A DNA stretch of 64,000 bases from Margaritifera margaritifera (lineage: Eukaryota; Mollusca; Bivalvia; Unionida; Margaritiferidae), in the NCBI GenBank assembly GCA_029931535.1, contig JAQPZY010001244.1, positions 1,226,501-1,290,500 on the forward strand, given 5' to 3'. This document shows, one piece after another, positions 1-9,706 of the stretch. A model generated the notes under the pieces. It was not told where the DNA came from. It saw only the letters and a list, made by a program, of their open reading frames with translations, and did not search any database. Both the position numbers and the translations under genes were made by a program. Every line of letters starts with the position of its first letter. Within the stretch, counting starts at the first letter, position 1.

Positions 1-1141
1 TTAATTACATTTGGTAAAAGAAAAAGAGAAAAGCTTACTGAACTTACCTTCTCCCCAATTCACAAATACTGTTACAAAAGCACTTATGTATAAGAGTCCG
101 TTAACTGGTTTTCACTGTTAATCAGGGATTACTCATTACACACAATGACTAATATTCCTTGTGGCTAATACCAAGGTACATTGTTATACCTGTAGGTGAA
201 AAAGATGATAATATTCTGTGTCTAAGTTAACACCACAAAAGCCAGTATTTCAAGGCCATCGCTCTAAGATAGCGCACAATGAGTAAAATTACAACACACA
301 AATAAGGACAAAAGTTTGTGGCTTTCGTGGACGGCCGGTAGAAACAAGCTATTAACACACAACCGCCTGCCACAATGACATAGGACTGTCGTTACTGTGT
401 GACTAATTGTCCTTAATGTGACTCTCCAGGGTTGGTTTTTTTATTTTTTTATTTTTTGCTTTTAAAATGAAATACTTCGTACATAAAGATCTCTGTTATT
501 TCCTTTTTGTACAAAGGTAATAGTGATTTATATGTTTACTGCAAATAAGATTAAATTTTGACAGAATCAACTCTTATTCACCATAAATGACCTCAAGATT
601 GCAAAACATGTCTAGGCAGACATACATTTTGGTTTTTAATATTTTATCTCTAATTTTAGAGTCAGATTTGACTGATGAATTTGAATTTGCAATATATTAA
701 ATGACATAGTTCCTCTAACGTGTTAATGATAACTTAAACTGCAAATAAAGGGGGAAGAAAAAAAAAAAAACAATGTGAAACATAAACGTTAGATACTAAT
801 AGATTATTGTACATTAATTTTTGTGGACAACAAGAGCAAAGAATGTATTTTTGTAATATTTTTTTTATACATTTTTAAAAAAAAGTAAAAAAGACAATTT
901 ATTGCGTAAAAAGTTTAACAAATTATTTTAAATAGAGATGTTTGACTGGAGAACCCACTTTGGATCTCATTATCTTTGAATGATATTATAGCTACAACCA
1001 AAACAAAGTAAACTAAATTAAAGCAAATTTTATGACAACCTAGCATAAGCATTTAGGGTTTACTCTTCAATTCAAAGCTAAAATAGGAAATAGTTAAAAA
1101 AGTCACTAAAAAGATTACATATTCTTAGATTACTTAAATAT
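1..1141. other. Intergenic, no gene seen
   Basis: AT-rich sequence with homopolymer runs. No reading frame with a recognisable product was found on either strand. The only local signal is a minus-strand match to a consensus 5' splice site (AAG then GTAAGT, plus-strand 42-50), which could end an exon of a gene lying outside this window, but the upstream reading is full of stops. Confidence 0.5.
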
Positions 1142-1985
1142 GATTTTGACAAGTACTCATTGAGTACAATTTATATTGCATTCGTACGCCCTGTGTTTGA
1201 ATATGATTTAGACAGGGACTCCTTGCATAAAATTTCTATTGGATTCGTACGCCCTGTGTTTGAATATGCCAGTGTATATTGAGCAATTGTTCTGAATATG
1301 AAAGTGATCTCTTTCAAAGTATTCAATAGAGGCTGCTTTTATAATGACTGGATTACGTAGATGTACCTCAAGGCGTACTTTAATATAATGAACTTGGTTG
1401 GGAATCTTTGGCAAAAAGCTGGGAAAATCTAATTAGCTTTTCTTAATGTACAAACTATTACATTGTGAACCATTTAAGAAAACATTGTTGTTGATTTAAT
1501 AGTAACACCAATTCATATACTACAAGACAAGAAAATTGTAACCATCCAGTACCCAGAAAAGTTTCATATGAAGTGTTTTCCCCTCCACTATCAAACGCTG
1601 GAATAACTTGAGCGATGGCTATCATAAAACCGGTTTGTTAGTGTTTTTGTGTTCTTTTTTTTTTTTGGGGGGGGGGGGGGGGCATAGCTTTAGAGAGGAG
1701 CAATCCAGAAAAATATAATCAATCCGAAGACATTTCCGATGGAAATCGAGAACATTTGATAATTTATTGTCAATTAAGAAAGGTCAAAAGTAATATTAAT
1801 TTTGACCTTTTCAGTGATCATTTGAGGAAGTCCAAATTATTCGTGTGCTTTTAGAAGAGAAAATACATTTCACTATTTCTTTGAATGTGATAATTACGTG
1901 CCAGTCAGACTAACATTTTTTGAAAACTGGAAGAAAAGGGATTAGGAGAATTTTAACTTACGGATTTTGCTATAGTTTCAGCCTA
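1142..1985 (+). mobile_element. Non-LTR retrotransposon, 3' part of RT ORF (decayed)
   Basis: Translating the plus strand across frames gives the C-terminal part of a CR1/Jockey-like reverse transcriptase ORF. A stretch reading FVRPVFEYASVYW (about 1237-1278) matches the thumb-region motif of the form RPxxEYAxxxW. Further on is a cysteine/histidine tail ending in a reading close to FHYFFECDNY (about 1865-1900). Such tails are typical of these ORFs. In-frame stops and frameshifts occur throughout, so it is a fossil. The thumb motif is partly duplicated: about 64 bp at 1142-1205 recur, diverged, at 1204-1268. A G-run lies inside at about 1666-1682. No endonuclease or palm is present, so the copy is 5'-truncated. 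The clade is a guess. Confidence 0.65.
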
Positions 1986-2227
1986 CACCCGCCAGCAGCT
2001 TGTACCCCCCGCTACCGATTTTAAAAACAAAAAGCATCAAGGATATAAAAAATAATGCACGAACTAAATCATTTCATTCATTGATTTATAATTTCTAACT
2101 CAATTGCCACCAAGCGGTCCCTAACACTGTCACCTTCTTCGCGTTTCAAACCTAACGGAACTTCAACACTAACACGGCGTCCATATTTGCGCTGGTATAG
2201 GCTGAAACTATATATGGTAACGATGAT

Positions 2228-2437
2228 ATGACTGATTCTCAAAACATGGACATTTGCAAGGCTGTTTATATGACTGATTCTCAAAACATGGACATTTGCA
2301 AGGCTGTTTATATGACTGATTCTCAAAACATGGACATTTGCAAGGCTGTTTATATGACTAATTCTCAAAACATGGACATTTGCCAGGCTGTTTATATGAC
2401 TGATTCTCAAAACTTGGACATTTGCCAGGCTGTTTTA
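2228..2437 (+). repeat. Minisatellite, 42-bp unit x 5
   Basis: Five head-to-tail units start at 2228, 2270, 2312, 2354 and 2396. The first three carry AAGGCT and the last two CAGGCT near the unit end, so the copies split into two sub-types. The period is a multiple of three, so both strands stay open through it and produce spurious repeat peptides. I see no gene reason to treat either as real. Confidence 0.95.
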
Positions 2438-3419
2438 GAATTTATTTCTGACTCACGCCACATCTCGTAACTTTTGAACTGATAAATAATATTTGGTTAT
2501 TGATTATCGGAATACTGGTCTCTTGGTCTTCAAACAAAATTGTTACCCGATGAAATATAGTGAATTCGCAGTCTAAGGTTTACTGTCAAAAATGATTGCA
2601 TTTCTTTTATTTCAAGGCATAATTCCCGTGGCGCATTTATGTAGAGACATCACATTATCAGCAATAACTAATTTGTTTGTAATGTGAAAAAAATTCTGAC
2701 AGTTTCTGTTCGGGACGATTGCTGTGAACGTGCTTGTAAAACGGGTTCCAGCTTCAAAGTGGGTAGATTGTTTTTTGTCAGAGACGGTAGATCTATGTGC
2801 AAGTTAGTTCCAGGTTTTACCATTACACTTTTTTCTGCAACATTCTCAAAATTTCCAGCTTCTTTATTAGTATCGGACTGCCCAGACTGTATCTACATAG
2901 AAAAATTTCCTGGGCCTACTTTCGGCTTTCCATTGCATGGCGACCCAGGCTAATTCTTTATCTGACTAGAATAAAATTGGTACTTTAGCAAAATATAACG
3001 GGTTTTGTTTTCTTTATGTTGGTTTCAACGGCACTTTTAACCCATTATTGGTTATATCATGCCGAGGAAATGGGAACTAATGTCTTTCCTAAGGACACAC
3101 CCAAACAGCCTACCCGGGCTGGAGGACAACAGTGAAATATTGCATGAAACGAAGTTATTACTGTGTTTACCATTTATGAAATCAAACCAAATTAAAGATT
3201 TTTCTCTTGTTTCACGACTTTGTTAGGATCCAAGTTTGAAGGTCTAAGCTAAAAAATCAACCAGCAAGAAGTTCTGAAGAATGCTTCGCCGGTGGAGTAC
3301 ATAATCCAAAAACTCAACATAGCTAGTTTAGCAAGAAAATCAGCATATTACGACCACAATGTACTTTTCATGGGTGTCAATATAAGTGATAAAGGTTAAT
3401 GCACACATCAAATTGCAAG
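2438..3419. other. Intergenic, no gene seen
   Basis: Short unrelated open frames only (for example 2684-2953 plus) with no recognisable domain. The right end passes into the LINE remnant that is readable from about 3420. Upstream parts of that LINE may be present here but are too decayed for me to read. Confidence 0.4.
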
Positions 3420-3513
3420 ACCATGCTTGCAACAGTGTCTAGAAAACTGAGCTACATGCATTAAGCGATAAAGAATGAGAGGCGAAAAACGTCCAAGATC
3501 TGATGGATTGACC

Positions 3514-4171
3514 TGTTACGACTCTAGGTCTTAAAACTGTATGTAACAGAAAAAAATTGAAACCAACAATGTAAGTAATATCAATAAGCAATTTATTTCC
3601 CTATAATACAAAGTAAAATTCAAAAGATACTTACAATATTGCGAATCAAATTCCAAATAATCCTAAATGTCCTAATCATAGGTTCAAAATATAGAATGTT
3701 CCGAATGCGTTCCAATAGTCTTGAATGTACTGATAGAGCAAAATGACACAATCCAGAATGTCTTTGAATGAGTTTACAAAAGTCCAAAGTAATGTATTAA
3801 TTCAAAAGTCAATGAGCACTTTAGTTATTTCAATGAATATATTAAGTAAATAATTCCTCTCGAAATATATCTGATTCCAACGGCACAAACTATAAAATAT
3901 AATCTCAAATGGATTCCCGCAGACTGATTTAAAACAGGTATGACAATCAATTATTTGTTTACCAAATCCCTATTTATGCACATTTTCACTTGACCTATAT
4001 CAACAGGATGTGAAGCAATAAAATGGGAATCAAACCAGTCTAACTGTTAACAAGACTGGCCTTGAACTCAAATGCTTGTAAACATTCTATTGATAAGTGA
4101 CCAGAATCTAAAGAACAACTCACCTTCATGGACAAGATTTAAACACACATTATAGATTAAATATACATAAC
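3514..4171 (-). repeat. 3' LTR (element orientation)
   Basis: Partner of the LTR at 9053-9706, with the same TGTTA/TAACA termini. It differs by scattered substitutions and a small indel near 3945. It follows a purine tract at its internal edge, as an LTR made by plus-strand priming should. Confidence 0.93.
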
Positions 4172-4180
4172 ACCTCCCTT
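4172..4180 (-). promoter_or_regulatory. Polypurine tract
   Basis: In element orientation GAAGGGAGG directly precedes the 3' LTR start TGTTATG. This is the expected plus-strand primer position. Confidence 0.75.
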
Positions 4181-4340
4181 CATAAAGAAAAAGAAAGATT
4201 TATGCAATAAAGCTTTCTATTACATATTTGTCAAATATGCATATGATATTATAATATTCAAAATTACACAGGAAGATGTCTCATGAATCACACTCAGCTT
4301 AATTAGACAAAATACACAAAAATAAAGAAATATGGTACTT

Positions 4341-5438
4341 TTATGCACGTGAGAGTGCATCTGCAGTCATATCATCTTTTCCCCTGATGTGTCTAATGTT
4401 AATGTTGTATTCTTGCAGCATTAAACTCCACCTCAACAATCTTTGATTTTTATTGTTAATGAAAGAAAGGGGATTGTGATCACTGAATACAACAATCGGA
4501 TAAAGAGCTGAACTGACATACACTTCAAAGTGTTGCAAAGCCAGTATAAAAGCCAAGCATTTCTTCTCAATTGTGGAATAATTTTTCTGGTGCTTGTTTA
4601 GTTTTTTAGGAAAATAGCACACTGGATGATCCACACCATTGTTTTCTTCTTGAATCAATACTCCACCAACCCCTACATTACTTGCATCAACAGTCATTTT
4701 TACCTAAGAATCATACCAGTTGCTTTTTCTACTAGGCACCGGGAATTCAGAGATAGCCTTGACCTTAGCTTCTACAGGTTTAACTTGACCTTGTCCCACA
4801 ACATGTCCTATGAATGTGACACAAGCATAGCAAAACTCACTTTTGCATAAATTTACCGTCGGGTTTGCATCATTCAGTCGATCGAAGAATTTCCAAATGG
4901 TTTCCAAGTGATCTTCCCAGGTGTCGTTGTAGATAATGACGTCATCGATGTTCGCGTAACAGTTATCTATACCAGATGTTAACATGTTCATAAGACGTTG
5001 GAATGTCGCCGGAGACTTTTTCATTCCAAAATGCATCACTTTATACTGATAAAGCCCACCGGGAGTTGCAAATGCCGAAATTTCTTTTGCTCCTTACGTG
5101 AGTGGAATTTGCCAGAATCCTTTTAAAAGGTCAAACTTGGTGACACATTTCGCATTTCCAATTTTGTCGATGCAATCATCTATTCTTGGCATTGGAAATT
5201 AATCCGTTTTGGTGACACTGTTGACTTTTCTATAGTCAGTACACATGCGGAATGTATTATCTGGTTTAGGCACAAGAATACACGATGAACTGCAGTTACT
5301 TTTAGTTGGTTCTATAAAATCATTCTCCAGTAAATATTGAATTTCTTTTTTCAAATATTCCTGTTTGAGAAGATTCATCCTGTAAGAATGCTGTTTCACA
5401 GGTGTAGGGTCTACAATGTCAACGTCATGATAGATTTT
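4341..5438 (-). pseudogene. Reverse transcriptase and RNase H of the LTR element
   Basis: RT opens at about 5400 with LKKEIQYLLENDFIEP and FRMCTDYRKVNSVTKTD, then breaks at about 5199. It resumes at 5039-4704 with HFGMKKSPATFQRLMN and the active-site segment YANIDDVIIY, in which both Asp residues of the catalytic DD pair remain. RNase H follows at 4697-4341. It starts MTVDASNVGVGGVLIQ (first catalytic Asp), includes the Glu-containing YSTIEKKCLAFILALQHF and SDHNPL, and ends GKDDMTADALSRA. It is the last coding segment before the polypurine tract. It would make and process cDNA, but frameshifts prevent a continuous protein. Confidence 0.9.
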
Positions 5439-5558
5439 ATTTGTTCATGTTGGAACATCAGGAAACAACTGCTCATACTCATGTAATAGCTGTTTTAGTT
5501 AATTTCTTTCCTTTTGTCGTACATGTGAACGTTTCTGGTCCAGATTGTTTAATATTTC

Positions 5559-6805
5559 TCAATTCCTAAGTTTGGTAAAACAAGAGTCACTACGGTCAGA
5601 TTGCATCCGAACGTTTACATTCTCACTGGTTGGGACCGGTACAACTACATTGATTGAATAATTAACTGTGCTATCTCTGTCAAAATACTCTTTTAACATA
5701 TTTATGTGACAAAGTTGTTTCTGTTTCCGCCTCCCAGAAGTGTTAATTATATAATTTAAGTCATTTACTTTCTTTTCAACGGTATAAGGACCATAACATT
5801 TAGCCCGAAGAGGATTCTGAGGTATAGGCAAGAGAGCCAGAACTTTATCACTAGGCTGAAAACTCCTTTCCTGTGTATTTCTGTCATACCTTAATTTCAT
5901 TTTTGACTGAGTAGAGTAAAGATTAGTTCTTGCTACTTCACAAGTCTTTGACAACTTATATTTGAAATCAAGGACATAGTCAAGAAGATTAATCTTTGAA
6001 TCTTCATTTGAAAGAAATTTCTCTTTCATTAACGTAAATGGTCCACGGACTGTATGTCCAAACACCAGTTCAAACGGACGAAAGAAAAACCAAAGATTCT
6101 TGAACTGATTCCCTAACAGCAAACAACAACAAATGAACACCCTCATCCCAATCCTTTTCTGTATCAAAGCAATATGACCGAATCATATTCTTCAAAGTTT
6201 GATGAAATCGTTTCAAAGCCACTTGACTTTCAGGGTGATAGACAGAATATTTAAACAATCGAATGCCTAATTTTTTTTTCGAAAATTCCAGACATAAAAT
6301 TTGACCCATGATCGGACTGGATAGATTTGGGAATATACCTAAACTTTTACAATGGCTTTAGTTTTAATATTTCTCAAAGGAATTGCCTCTGAAACTCTTG
6401 TGGATGCACACATTATGGTCAACAAGTATTGGTTGCTTGACTTGGTCTTAGATAAGGGACCGACACAGTCTACCATTTGTGTGCTAAATGGTTCGTCAAA
6501 TGCAGGAATAGGTTGTAGATGAACCTTAGATATCTTCTGATTGGGTTTTCCTACCATTGACAAGTGTGACAAGATCTACAGTATTTAGAAACATCACTTT
6601 TAAATTTCGGCCAATAAATATGAGTCACGATCTTGTGATAAGTCTTATTGACTCCGAAATGACCAGCCAAGGGAGTTTCATGGATAAGTCTAAGAATGTC
6701 CTGTCGATATGACCTCGAAACGACAATTTGATAGCTCACTGACCACTCGTTACCAGCGGATACATCTGGTGGTCTCCATTTTCTCATAAGGACCCCATTT
6801 TGCAC
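5559..6805 (-). pseudogene. Integrase of the LTR element, upstream of RT
   Basis: Three parts can be read in order. The N-terminal H2C2 zinc finger (6805-6551) shows HETPLAGHFGVNKTYH followed by CRSCHTC. The catalytic core (about 6572-6070) includes DCVGPL with the first acidic residue, a frameshifted SDHGSNF with the second, and YHPESQVALKRFHQTLKN. In the last, the expected catalytic Glu (usually ALERF) reads Lys. The C-terminal GPY/F-type domain (about 5830-5700) reads AKCYGPYTVEKKVNDLNYII. Frameshifts separate the open stretches. Integrase inserts the cDNA into host DNA; the Glu-to-Lys change alone should abolish this. Its position before RT is the diagnostic feature of the element. Confidence 0.88.
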
Positions 6806-6808
6806 AAA

Positions 6809-7075
6809 CTAACTGGCTTCAGTTTCACTAATAGCCCTCTGAAGCAAAAAGGAGATCTCAGGATCTTGTTTCTGTTCGACAACGAGTGATTGTCTTTTGT
6901 CACCCTGATTAGAATAGAGAGAATGAGTAGTAAAAAAAGGATCAGTGTGATCTATACCTATTGATTGATCAATATCAGGAGAAAAGGCGACCTCATCAAA
7001 AGACTGACCAATAAATGTGTCAGCTAAAGGAATAATTTCCTGATTAAAATCATTCTCAAGAGCGCTTTTTGCCAT
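6809..7075 (-). pseudogene. Protease-integrase linker region of pol
   Basis: An acidic 88-codon open stretch between protease and integrase, ending in PEISFLLQRAISETEAS. It has no catalytic motif. The tail just before the integrase zinc finger, with the pattern DPEI...L, is common in Ty3-type pol proteins. I place it in pol by position and by that tail only. Confidence 0.5.
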
Positions 7076-7102
7076 AGCTCTGGTAACTGCACAAGCAGGA
7101 TA

Positions 7103-7490
7103 CTAATCAGGTATTTCAATCTCAATAGGATAAACTTTTTGATCTAAACAAGGCTTGTCAGTTACAAGTGGATTAACCACGACCTTATCTCCAGCTAGGC
7201 CATTGGCTAGTAACAAACGGATACCTTCTATAGGTAAAGAAGTCACTGCCCCAACAGTCACAGGTCCGGAAACTAAGTCGGATGCCAGATTGACACAATG
7301 GAGATTAACATTTACAAAGACGCACACTACTTCCTGAATAAGAACACTTTCCCTAGAAGAAGACTTCTCAGACAAAGGCAAAGTACCTGATAGCAAAACA
7401 CTCTGAGGAGCTCCCGTGTCCCTTAATATTTTAATACAGATAAGTTTGGCAGAATCACCAATAAGTCATATAGAATATTCTGACATGAAT
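7103..7490 (-). pseudogene. Retropepsin-type protease of the LTR element
   Basis: In one frame the minus strand reads RDTGAPQSVLLSG, with the aspartic protease active-site triad Asp-Thr-Gly at about 7412-7420. The open stretch 7396-7103 continues to a conserved-looking ILLANGLAGDKV-like segment (read as RLLLANGLAGDKVVVNPLV). One TGA interrupts the frame about 20 codons upstream of the active site. The enzyme would mature the gag-pol polyprotein as a dimer. It lies between gag and integrase. Confidence 0.75.
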
Positions 7491-7629
7491 GGTTCATAAG
7501 TCTCCAAAATAGAGTCAGACTGGGGTTTGTTTTACCCAACAATTGTATTGCTTTCCATACAAGACCGTGACCTTGACCTCTGTGAAATAAGAGCATTTAG
7601 AATAACTCTGTCTTTATTCTGTTGCTTAC

Positions 7630-8884
7630 TTTTCAACTTGTAGTAATCACAAATGACGTGCCATTTCTTTGTACAATAAGTGCACGTAGGAAGAGATAAG
7701 GATTTCTGATCAGTCTTTTCAGGTGTTTGATTTCTAACAGTTCTATCGGATTTAAATTTGGAAGTACTCGTATGAGACTGGGATGTTGTTGTTTTTTTGT
7801 TTGTTTTTTTACCAAAACCTTGCTGAGATGTAGACTTGCTGACAATGGAACTTTGTGAGTTAAGGAATAATCATCAGCCACGCGAACAGCATTTTCCAAA
7901 GTTTGCACTTCTTGCTCATCAAGATAGGTCTTGACATCACTATGGATGCACCTCTTGAACTCTTCAATTAATACGAGCTGTCTGAGGTTATCGTACTCTT
8001 TATCAACCTTCTTGGCTGAGAACCACCTATCAAACAGTTGTTCTTTTCCCCTTGCAAATTTGACATGGGTTTGTCCAGTTTCTTTTCTACAATTCCTAAA
8101 CTTTTGTCGACATGCCTCAGGTACCAACTCATAACCCTTTAAGGTATGTTCCTTAACCACATCATAATCAACACTCTGTTGTACCGACAGTGAAGTTGTA
8201 GATTTCCCGAGCTTTGCCAATAACTACACTTTGTAGTAATAAAGTACAAAGCTCTCTTGGCCATTTCAAGTTTTCGGCTATTTTGTCAAAGTGAAGAAAG
8301 TATTTATCTACCTTTTTTTCCTGAAAAGGGAGTACTAACCTAATATGTCTGGAAACATCAAAACCTGAACTTGTGTGTAAGGGGGTGGGGAGAGTGCTCT
8401 GCTTTCCAGTTCTAATTTGTTTAGATCTATATTGCATTTCCCTTTCTTCCTTCTCTCTCTGGATCTGCCCCCCCCCCCTCTCTCTCTCTCTCTCTCAACA
8501 TCTGCATTTGCCTTTTCTCTTTCTCTCTCTCTCTCTCAGCATCTGCATTTCTCTCTCCTTTTTCTCTCTCTGAAGTTGCATCATTTCTGTCTCAAGCTGA
8601 AGCTTTCTTAATTCCAATTCAATCTGTTATTTTTATCTGTAATTCCCTTAATTTTCTATCAAAACCAGATACAGACTTCCCAATCAAACCTAAAATACTA
8701 TTATCCAACATTTTGTTTCCTTCCAAATACTAAATCAAAATATTCTTTATCTCTTGCTTTGTTAAAGACGCTTTCGCCTCAGAAAGATCATAATGTCTGC
8801 AAGCTCAAGCAACTCATCCTTTTTCATAGACTCTAAGGCTATCTTGGTAGGATTTGAAAATAAATTTTCAACATTAGATGACAT
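7630..8884 (-). pseudogene. gag of the LTR element (broken)
   Basis: The start codon is most likely the ATG at 8884-8882, which opens MSSNVENLFSNPTKIALESM. A one-base shift follows at about 8790. A middle segment (8620-8440) is a (GA)-rich tract encoding Glu/Arg-rich sequence on the minus strand. The capsid part then reads across 8437-8168 and 8220-7633, including FQEKKVDKYFLHFDKIAENL and KFRNCRKETGQTHVKFARGK. This helical region resembles the gag segment thought to be ancestral to the SCAN domain. In a shifted frame at about 7680-7640 a degenerate zinc knuckle reads CTYCTKKWHVIC (C-x2-C-x4-H-x2-C, two residues short of the usual spacing). Gag normally packages the element RNA; this copy cannot make an intact one. 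Confidence 0.75.
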
Positions 8885-9029
8885 TGTGAATGCTTGTTGG
8901 TTTCACTAAAATGTTCTCAAATGTGTGAAATGAAAATCTTTATCAGGGACAATGAAAATTCCGAAACAAAGTCTATTTAAATTTTAAAGACAATTTTTAA
9001 TATCTCTGAAATGTTTTAAACAAATTCAG

Positions 9030-9047
9030 ATTCCGGACAAGCCCCCA
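9030..9047 (-). promoter_or_regulatory. Primer-binding site, tRNA-Pro-like
   Basis: In element orientation it reads TGGGGGCTTGTCCGGAAT. The complement of a proline tRNA 3' end is TGGGGGCTCGTCCGGGAT, so 16 of 18 positions match. It lies 5 bases inside the 5' LTR, the right place for a minus-strand primer site. Confidence 0.8.
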
Positions 9048-9052
9048 ATTTT

Positions 9053-9706
9053 TGTTAGGACTCTAGGTCTTAAAACATATGTAACAGAAAGAAAGTGAAA
9101 CCAACAATGTAAGTAATATCAACAAGCAATTTATTTCCCTATAATACAAAGTGAAATTCAAAAGATACTTACAATATCGTGAATCAAATTCCAAATAATC
9201 CTAAATGTTCTAATCAGAATGTAAAAAATATATAATGTTCCGAATGCGTTCCAATAGTCTTGAATGTACTGACAGAACACAATGATACAATCCAGAATGT
9301 CTTTGAATGAGTTTACAAAAGTCCAAAGTAATGTATTAATTCAAAAGTCAATGAGCGCTCTGGTAATTCCAATGAAAATATTAAGTAAATAATTCCTCTC
9401 GAACTATATCTGATTCCAACGGCACTAACTATAAAATATGATCTCAGATGGATTTCACAGACTGATCTAAAACAGGAATTTATTATTTGTTTACCAAATC
9501 CCTATTTATACACATTTTCACTTGAATTATATCAACAGGATGTGAAGCAATAAAATGGGGAAAAAAGCTCAGTCTAACTGTCAACAAGACTGGCCTTGAA
9601 CTCAAATGATTGTAAACATTCTATTGATAAGTGACCAGAATCTAAAGTACAACTCACCTTCATGGACAAGATTTAAACACACATTATAGATTAAATATAC
9701 ATAACA
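9053..9706 (-). repeat. 5' LTR (element orientation)
   Basis: It aligns along its full length with the LTR at 3514-4171. In element orientation it starts TGTTATGTATATTTAATC and ends CCTAACA. A TATA-like CATAAATAG-type stretch and a GAAATAAATTG polyadenylation-like stretch are visible, placed as expected for U3 and R. It abuts the primer-binding site after a 5-base gap. Confidence 0.93.

Larger units (their letters stand above)
3514..9706 (-). mobile_element. Ty3-type LTR retrotransposon, integrase before RT (Gmr1-like order)
   Basis: The element is 6,193 bp, bounded by two LTRs (658 and 654 bp) that begin TGTTA and end TAACA in element orientation. Its coding order on the minus strand, 5' to 3', is gag, protease, integrase, reverse transcriptase, RNase H. 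Standard Ty3 elements have integrase last. The integrase-first order in a Ty3-like element is known from the Gmr1 group, first described in deuterostomes. I counted about 45-50 LTR differences by eye (about 93% identity), so the insertion is not recent. Every coding domain carries frameshifts or stops. The flanking four bases are GACC (3510-3513) and CACC (9707-9710), a plausible 4-bp target duplication with one mutation. There is no envelope gene. Confidence 0.9.
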
